From contig JAVTVX010000020.1 of NCBI GenBank assembly GCA_033439265.1, positions 16,076,001 to 16,140,000 of the forward strand: 64,000 nucleotides of DNA, read 5' to 3'. The first letter of the stretch is position 1; every line of letters starts with the position of its first letter. Positions 57,300-64,000 of the stretch are shown here, piece by piece. The position numbers and the translations under genes are program-made. Source of the stretch: Dillenia suffruticosa (lineage: Eukaryota > Streptophyta > Magnoliopsida > Dilleniales > Dilleniaceae). The notes beneath the pieces are model-generated. The model was given only the letters and a program-made list of their open reading frames with translations. It did not search any database and was not told where the DNA came from.

Positions 57300-60200
57300 T
57301 AATATGTTGGATCAGATATGGATGTATTCTAAATTTAGAGCAAGTGATGAATATACTGGTGTGTTTAATACATTTCTTGAATTTGCATATCAAAATATTT
57401 AATCCATCGATAGCAAGATATTATGTTCTTGTATCAAATGTTTCAATACATTGAAATTTCCTACACATACGATCTTTAATCACTTGTTATCTCATAGATT
57501 TCAACGTAGTTATGATTAATGGATATATCATGGAGAGAGTAGTGGAAAATTTACATCACATGCATCCAATATATCCAACCTACATAATAATATTTTTTAC
57601 CATGATATGTTTGGCATGCTATGTGATGCATTCATATATTTACATATTATATCCAACATACATGAACCAAGTTCTCATGCATCTAATGTGGATAAATCAA
57701 CTTCAACTTCAGATAACTTTCATGAATTATTTCAGAATGTCAAAAAATCAGTATATCCAAAATCAAAATGTTCTATGCTTACAACTATTATGCACCTATA
57801 TCATTTAAAGTGTTTGTGTGGGTGGGTCAACAAATCTTTTTCATTACTATTATTATTTTTAGGAGAATTGTTATCTGATGAAAACATATTGTCAAATAGT
57901 TGTCATGAAATGAAGAAAACTATTTCAGTTTAGAGTTGAGATATGAGAAAATACATATTTATTCTAATGATTGTATGTTGTACTGGAAACATAGAGTTAA
58001 AGACGATACATGTTATGTGTGTGGTGTTTTTAAATGGGAACCAAATGGAGATAAAAATCAAGGAGATCAAGATGTTAATAATAATAATAAAAAAAAAAAG
58101 CTACCAAAATCTTGAGATTGTGTCCTTTGATTTCTACATTACAAAGACTATTTAAATGTGGTCAAATTACTTCTTTAATGAGATGACATCATCATAAGAG
58201 AATGAATGATGGACTTCTAAGACATCCAGCAGATTCTTCTACATGAAAAGAGTTTGATTCCCTATACCCTAACTTCTCTTTTGACCCAAGAAATATTCGA
58301 TTAGAGTTAACAACAGATGGTTTCAATCTATTTAAAACAATGAACATTTCACATAGCACTTGGCCAGTGATAATGATACCATATAATCTGCCTCCTTGGT
58401 TGTGTTTGAAATCTATAAACTTTATACTCACATTATTTATCCTGGTCCTAGAAGTCCTGACGACAAGATAGATATGTACATACAACCATTGGTTGAAGAA
58501 CTGAAAGAATTATAGAATGAAGGAGTAGATACTTTGATTCTTCTGTTAGTAAACGATTTATAATGTATGCAACACTCTTATGGACCATTAATGATTTCCC
58601 TACATATGCTAATCTATTTGGATAGAGTACTAAAGGTTGATTTGCATGTACAGTATGCAGATATGATACATTTTCTCAATAGTTATGTCATGGTCTGAAG
58701 TATTGTTATATGGGATATCAAAGATGGTTGGAGTCAATTCATCCATCAGATATGATAAATATTCTTTTGATAGAACAGAGGAATTCAGAGTTACTCATAA
58801 ACAATGATCTGGAATTGATGTGTTGCAAGAATTAGATGGGATTAACTTAACAAATCCTAATGACATGCATGGATGGAAAAAAAAAGAGTATATTGTTTTA
58901 TTTGTCATATTGGGAAGATATTTTAATTAGACATAATATTGACATAATGCACACCGAGAAAAATTATTTTGATGTAATTGTTGGTACAATTCTCGGGTAA
59001 AAAGGAAAGTTTAAGGATAATTATAAGGCTAAACTTGATATTGAAGAGATGGAAATAAGAAAGGATCTACATGTATGTAGACCAAACTCTACAAACATAT
59101 TTTTGCCTAAAGCGTATTACCAAATGACTTTGTAGGAGAAAGATGCATTTTCCAAGGTTTTGAAGAACTTACTTCCTGAAAAGTGCACTATTAATATCTC
59201 TAGTTGTATTCAATTGAAGTACTAGAAGTTAATAGGTCTAAAAAGTTATGATTATCACATTTTAATACAAGAGTTTATTCCCATTGCAATTCATGGATTA
59301 CTGTCTGCCAATGTTAACTCTTTATCATTAAAATTTGTAATATTTTTAAATGTCTTTGCTCTAGGATCCTTGATCCATGAGAAATTGAGCAATTGGAGGC
59401 ATTAGTTCCACAAATTATGTGTGAATTTGAAAAGATTTTCCCTCATTCATTTTTTACCAGCATGATATACTTGATCATATACTTGACAACTGAAGCAAGA
59501 ATTAGTAGACATGTGACATATAGGTGGACGTATCCAATTGAAAGTTTTATTTTATTTTGATAACTTATTTAGCTTATTTTATTTTACAATCATATACAGG
59601 TTATACAATGTATGTATACATGTGCAGATACTTGTTTTAACTCAAATTCTATATACGTAATAGAACACGACCTAAAAGCTCCATCACAGAAGGATACATA
59701 GCAAACGAGTGCTTGCTATTTTGTTCAAGATATTTAAACCGGGTTGAAACAAGGTTTAATCGTGTATTGCAGAATGACGACAACCACATTGCATTTGGAG
59801 TAGATGAGTTCACTTTAACAACTATTGGAAAGCCTTTAGGAATAAGGACATGTAGGTCTGTTAAAAGACAAAAAAGAAAAAGAATATCTCGAATTCGTCT
59901 TGATAAGAAATCATTACAGTAATGTCATAGATACATACTATTTAATAGTGATTCAATTGTCTCATTTAAACTATAAGTATACATTGTCATATATTTATGA
60001 ATATTAAACTTTAATATCATATAATTATATATGTACTGTCTCATATGAAGGGAACATATGCAACATGTTTAAAGAACAAATCATAGGCAGAAGTTAAATA
60101 CTTTCCAAATTGACAAACTTAAAGACTTCACTATCTAGTTTAGTCATCAATATCAATATTTAATGTTTTTAATATTATTAATTTCTTCTATTTCATGCTA

Positions 60201-60950
60201 AGTATATCAATAGTTAATCTTCTTAATGTTATTAATTTCTTCTATTTATATGATTTCTTTTTCCAGTTTACGAATCCAAAATATTCCGAATAGATTACAG
60301 ATAAAATTAAATGGATTGCTCATGGACCAAATCAATTGATTAGAAATTACAATGGGAATCTAATTAATGGATATCAATTTTATGTAAAAGATCGCAAGAA
60401 ATGCCTTCAAACTCAGAATTCAGGAGTTGTGGTAGTAGTGGATAATATTAGTTATATAAGTACGAGATATAAAAGGCCTATTTAAGATAAAATTTATTAT
60501 TATGAAATGTTATAACAAATCATTCAAGTAAACTATAATAGAATGTATACATTTGTATTAGTTCAGTATGACTAGGTCGACCTACAATGGGGATGCAAGA
60601 AGAAAAATTTTGTTCAACACTTGTAAATTTTTCTTATCTCAATCATACGAGTGCCAATTTTCTAGATGATCTTTATGTGTTGGCATCCCAAGTAAAGAAG
60701 GTATTTTATGTCACCGATTAAAGACATAAAGGATGGCTTGTTGTAAAATATGTCAAAATTAGAGATGAATTTGACATGGGCGATGAAGTAACGAGTCATC
60801 ATCTGAATTCAGAAAGCAACCCCTCAAACAATCAGGTATGGGTTCGGACTAATGTTAATGAAGATGAAGAAAATATATCAGTAGAAATAAATGATGATGA
60901 TGATGATGTTGATAGAGTAGGATGGGATGCATATGCATATGAAATGTAAT
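57300..60950 (+). pseudogene. CACTA (En/Spm) TNP2-type transposase pseudogene
   Basis: Family domains follow in order. The transposase-associated domain lies at about 57319-57560 (WMYSKFRASDEYTGVFNTFL, then a C-x-C-x-x-C relic and HLLSHRF). The N-terminal helix region lies at 57640-57930 (LYHLKCLCGWVNKSF). The Transposase_21 domain lies at 58240-59100 (DPRNIRLELTTDGFNLFKTM, STWPVIMIPYNLPPWLC, LWTINDFPTYAN). Next come DUF4218 at about 59150-59760 (PIAIHGLL, PHSFFTSMIYLIIYL, FCSRYLNRVETRFNR) and DUF4216 at about 60250-60950 (KTQNSGVVVV-like, YVLASQVKKVFYVTD-like). Many stops and frameshifts are present. In the family this protein excises elements bounded by CACTA ends. The 1.6 kb CACTA at 28616 is the kind of element such an enzyme mobilises, but a direct relation is not shown. 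Confidence 0.88.
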
Positions 60951-62690
60951 TTCGTTTACACATTATACAATCATTGATTTGTTTTCTCTATTTTTATATT
61001 TTTATTCGATCTTCTTTTATTTGGTATATCATGTGTAGTGATATGTCTATAATGCATGGTAACAAGTGATATTGCTATAACAAGTGCTATAGTAAATGGT
61101 AACAAATGCATCTTATATCACAAAAATTAGGTTTTGATATGAAAATTTAAATGAAAACTAGATTTAATCGATTGTAAATTGCCAATGGTTAAGGTGCAAT
61201 GCACAAACAAACTGCGAGTACTTCAAGTTGTCATAAAAATTGTATGAAATGTAGTAATTGTAAGGTAAGAAGTCATAAATGAGAAATAACATAGATGGGA
61301 AAATTAAAAAGTCCTAAAAATTGCATGAATTACATGAAATGTAGGGCGACGTAACAAGTCATAACAAGTCATAAAAATTACATTAGTAAGCATATGGGAA
61401 AATAACACAAATGGAAACATATGGGAAAGAAAGAGAGGGGTATTGACTATAATATCGTGACTAAAACAATGATCAAAGTGTGTAAGGAAAAAAGAGACGG
61501 GTAAAAAGGTGGGTAAAATAATAACTTGTCCCAAAAAAAATTATAAAAATTGTGTAATGAAAAGACACAGAGAAAATGTTTAAATTCTATAATGAAAAAT
61601 GGCACGGAAAAAGAAAAGGGTTTTTGAAATTTTATTTTCAAAATTTGTTTATGAAAATAGCGGCCTGTATGAGATGATATGTCACTTGATAGAGATTATT
61701 GCAACTGTTGGATTGATATGTCCATTACTAGATTAATATAAGTTCAAAAAATTTGGAATTATTTTGAGATACAAATAACATAATAATATCAATTTCACAT
61801 TATTATGCAATATATATATATTACTATATATAATTTTATATGTATTACTATAAATTACATTATCGATTGGACCAATTTAGGTCAATTTAGGTATACAATG
61901 AGTGATGATCGGTGCTACTTTCATAATATAAAATTATTATAATTATGATTATCAATATTAATTTAAATAATGTAATTTTTAATAATATAATATTAGTATA
62001 ACAATAATGCAATTATTAATAATATTATATTACTATAATATAATATTAGTATGTTATATAATTTAATTAATTATCAATATTAATATTAGTCAATATTATA
62101 ATATTAGTAATTTAAATAATATTATATGTGTAATTTAAATAATGTTACACGTGAAATATAATATATTTCGTATTAAAGGTGGTTTCCAATATTAGTAATT
62201 TTAAATAATTATTAATTTTAAATAATGTTACTGGGTAGGGTTATATTTGGTTTGATTGGCTTGTGCTAGGATATTAATGGGTATTAATAATATTAATCTC
62301 AATAAAATTCATCTTCAACAGGCTAAGAGAAGTTGAGAAGATATCTATTCAATTTTCTCTATCGAACATTAAATTAAATTTCATGTAATTTCCTTAATTT
62401 TTATCGTTATTAATTTAAAAAAAATTATTAGTAATTTAAATAATATTCCTAGTTATTAAAATATTTTAGAGTTTGTTACAGTGCAATGCAATATAATGTA
62501 ATATGTTTTATGAGATTGACAAAAGAATTCATTTGAATTGTTTTCATTTTCTAATAATAATAAAATAATAACTAATATACCAATATAATTAATTATACAA
62601 TTACATTTCATAATTTCAAATTATAATATTATATTATCTATTCAATGAATTTTCAAAAATATAATGCTATATTATATAAATTACTAATTT
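60951..62690. other. AT-rich region, no gene seen
   Basis: No motif-bearing open frame is present. It contains dispersed AATATTA/AATTTAAATAAT sequence similar to 56745-56960. It may be the downstream part of the CACTA element, but no terminal CACTA repeat was located. Confidence 0.5.
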
Positions 62691-62699
62691 ATATATATC

Positions 62700-63415
62700 A
62701 CGAATTGCTCACGACATGTGTGCAAGGCCGCGCAGGCATGCTTATGTGTACATGCCCACCTCTACCACCATGCACACGCCTACCGTTTGGGCGAAATCAC
62801 ATTCCTCAATTATAAAATCTAAAATATGAATTAAAATTTGAATTAAGTATAGTGATAAATTAAGTATAATGAAGTATATGGTGTAATTAATATTATTAAT
62901 TTAAATAAGATAATGATATGAAATTAAAGTATGATATGGTATGTATTGATGTACAAGTCGCATGAAATATAAGTGGTATGAAATGTAGTAATAATATAAT
63001 AATAATGTAGTAAGAAAAGAATGTAATAATAATGTAAAAACATAGTAAGTGAATTTTTAAACAACACATAATGTGTAATAATGAAAAAAAAGACAGCAAA
63101 AGATAAAAAGTGGTTAAAAATAAAAAGTGTGAAAAAATTTGTTTATAAAAGAACTGAATATAGCATGTGTGCAGTACCGTGCACGCGTTGTCTACCACAA
63201 ATGCGTGGTCTATGCATGGGTGATCTGCCACGCATGCGCAAGCACATAGATGTGCACATGTGCATCTCTGCCACCGGTATATGTGCACCGCCTAGTCCAT
63301 TATTGGGTGAAGCCACATTCATCAATTATAAAACAAAATTTAAATATGAATTAATTATAATGATGATATAATTAATGTTATTAATTTAAATAATATAATG
63401 ATATGAAATTAAAAC
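62700..63415. repeat. imperfect direct repeat, two copies about 0.5 kb apart
   Basis: Copies at about 62700-62935 and 63165-63415 share the order: a GC-richer stretch with GCATG/TGCAC words (CCACCTCTACCACCATG versus GCATCTCTGCCACCGG), CACATTC(C/A)TCAATTATAAAA, an AT-rich stretch with ATATGAATTAA, and TTATTAATTTAAATAA followed by ATAATGATATGAAATTA. The GC-richer part is unlike its surroundings. Confidence 0.75.
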
Positions 63416-64000
63416 ATAACGATGTTGTTGTAATAAGAGATAACAATTATCGTATTAATTATTAAAACAAAAACACAAAACTAATGATATAATAATAAAA
63501 AAAAAGCGGTAAAGCCACAAAACTAACGTGATATAATAAAGGAAAAAGGTGATAAAAAGCAAAAGTGTAAAAAAAGTGAAAAAAAAAATGATAGGGTTTT
63601 GAAAATTTGTGAAAATGACAGTGAAATAACTAAACTAAATATACTATGAATCATTCCATGCAAACCATTAAAATTTCCTTTTCCCTCCAAAAGCTCTCCT
63701 CCCATCAAAATCTCTCCTCCTCTCAAAACTCTCAAAACTTTCAAGTCAACCAAAATCTCATTTTTATCAAATATTTTCAACCAAAAATAAAAAAGTTTAC
63801 TCCCTTAACCCATCTACACGTCTCACTCAAGCTTTTATTGAAACACTTTATAACATATATTGAACAAGTCATTTGCAAAATTTTATCAAAAGGTAATCAC
63901 ATTTTTTAAATAAAAAATTGGGGTTCTACTGCATTTTGAAATATTTTAAAATTTTCTAACTTGTTATAAATATGGGACGAACTAAATGAAAGATAAGTAT
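63416..64000. other. AT-rich region at the window end, no gene seen
   Basis: There are short open frames without motifs. It has a CT-rich patch at about 63680-63740. Confidence 0.5.

Noticed and set aside
62896..63371. Cys/His-rich ORFs on both strands
   Set aside because: Cysteines and histidines come from TGCATG/CACATG words in a duplicated non-coding block; spacing does not fit a zinc finger.
1..64000. tRNA, rRNA or snoRNA genes
   Set aside because: No cloverleaf with A and B boxes and no rRNA sequence was recognised by eye; a covariance-model scan would be needed to exclude small RNAs.

Overview
The window is eukaryotic, from a plant nuclear genome, most likely a eudicot. The evidence is AT-rich intergenic DNA, spliced genes with long introns, plant-type Ty1/copia and Ty3/gypsy (Tat and Athila) retrotransposons, CACTA and hAT DNA transposons, and two host genes whose closest remembered relatives are in Arabidopsis. 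The species cannot be named from the sequence. No rRNA, tRNA or CRISPR array was seen.

Layout: (1) 1-7.6 kb is transposon debris. A Ty1/copia element on the minus strand (integrase, protease, gag, primer-binding site and a 1.7 kb LTR) abuts, and probably interrupts, a decayed hAT transposase gene. (2) 7.6-11.5 kb is AT-rich intergenic DNA. (3) 11.7-23.7 kb on the plus strand holds an apparently intact eight-exon gene for translation factor eIF2D (612 residues predicted), with one GC-AG intron and repeat-laden introns. (4) 25.5-41.7 kb is a nested transposon stack. A Tat-type Ty3/gypsy element (A, plus strand) has an Athila-type element (B, minus strand) inserted in its protease domain, flanked by a perfect 5-bp duplication TCCGA. 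One LTR of B carries a 1.6 kb non-autonomous CACTA element with a TTG duplication, and B's gag is split by a 0.2 kb insertion. (5) 42.0-49.1 kb is a second Tat-type element (C, minus strand) that keeps two LTRs, gag, protease, a 50-bp tandem array and an opposite-strand ORF remnant, but has lost reverse transcriptase and integrase. (6) 49.85-50.89 kb on the minus strand is an intact, apparently intronless class-I carboxylesterase gene (CXE18-like). (7) 51.34-51.57 kb is a degenerate intron-containing copy of eIF2D exon 6. (8) 51.6-56.7 kb is LTR-like repetitive DNA with a GC-rich segment. (9) 57.3-61.0 kb is a decayed CACTA (TNP2-type) transposase gene. (10) 61-64 kb is AT-rich DNA with a duplicated block.

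The two host genes are functionally unrelated: one acts in cytoplasmic translation initiation and recycling, the other is a soluble alpha/beta hydrolase. Both have GA/CT-rich tracts in or next to the presumed 5' leader. Everything else is transposable-element sequence or featureless intergenic DNA. No new defence or metabolic system was found. The most informative observations are the datable nested insertions, the intron-containing eIF2D fragment near the carboxylesterase gene, and two retroelements that kept gag and protease but lost pol.
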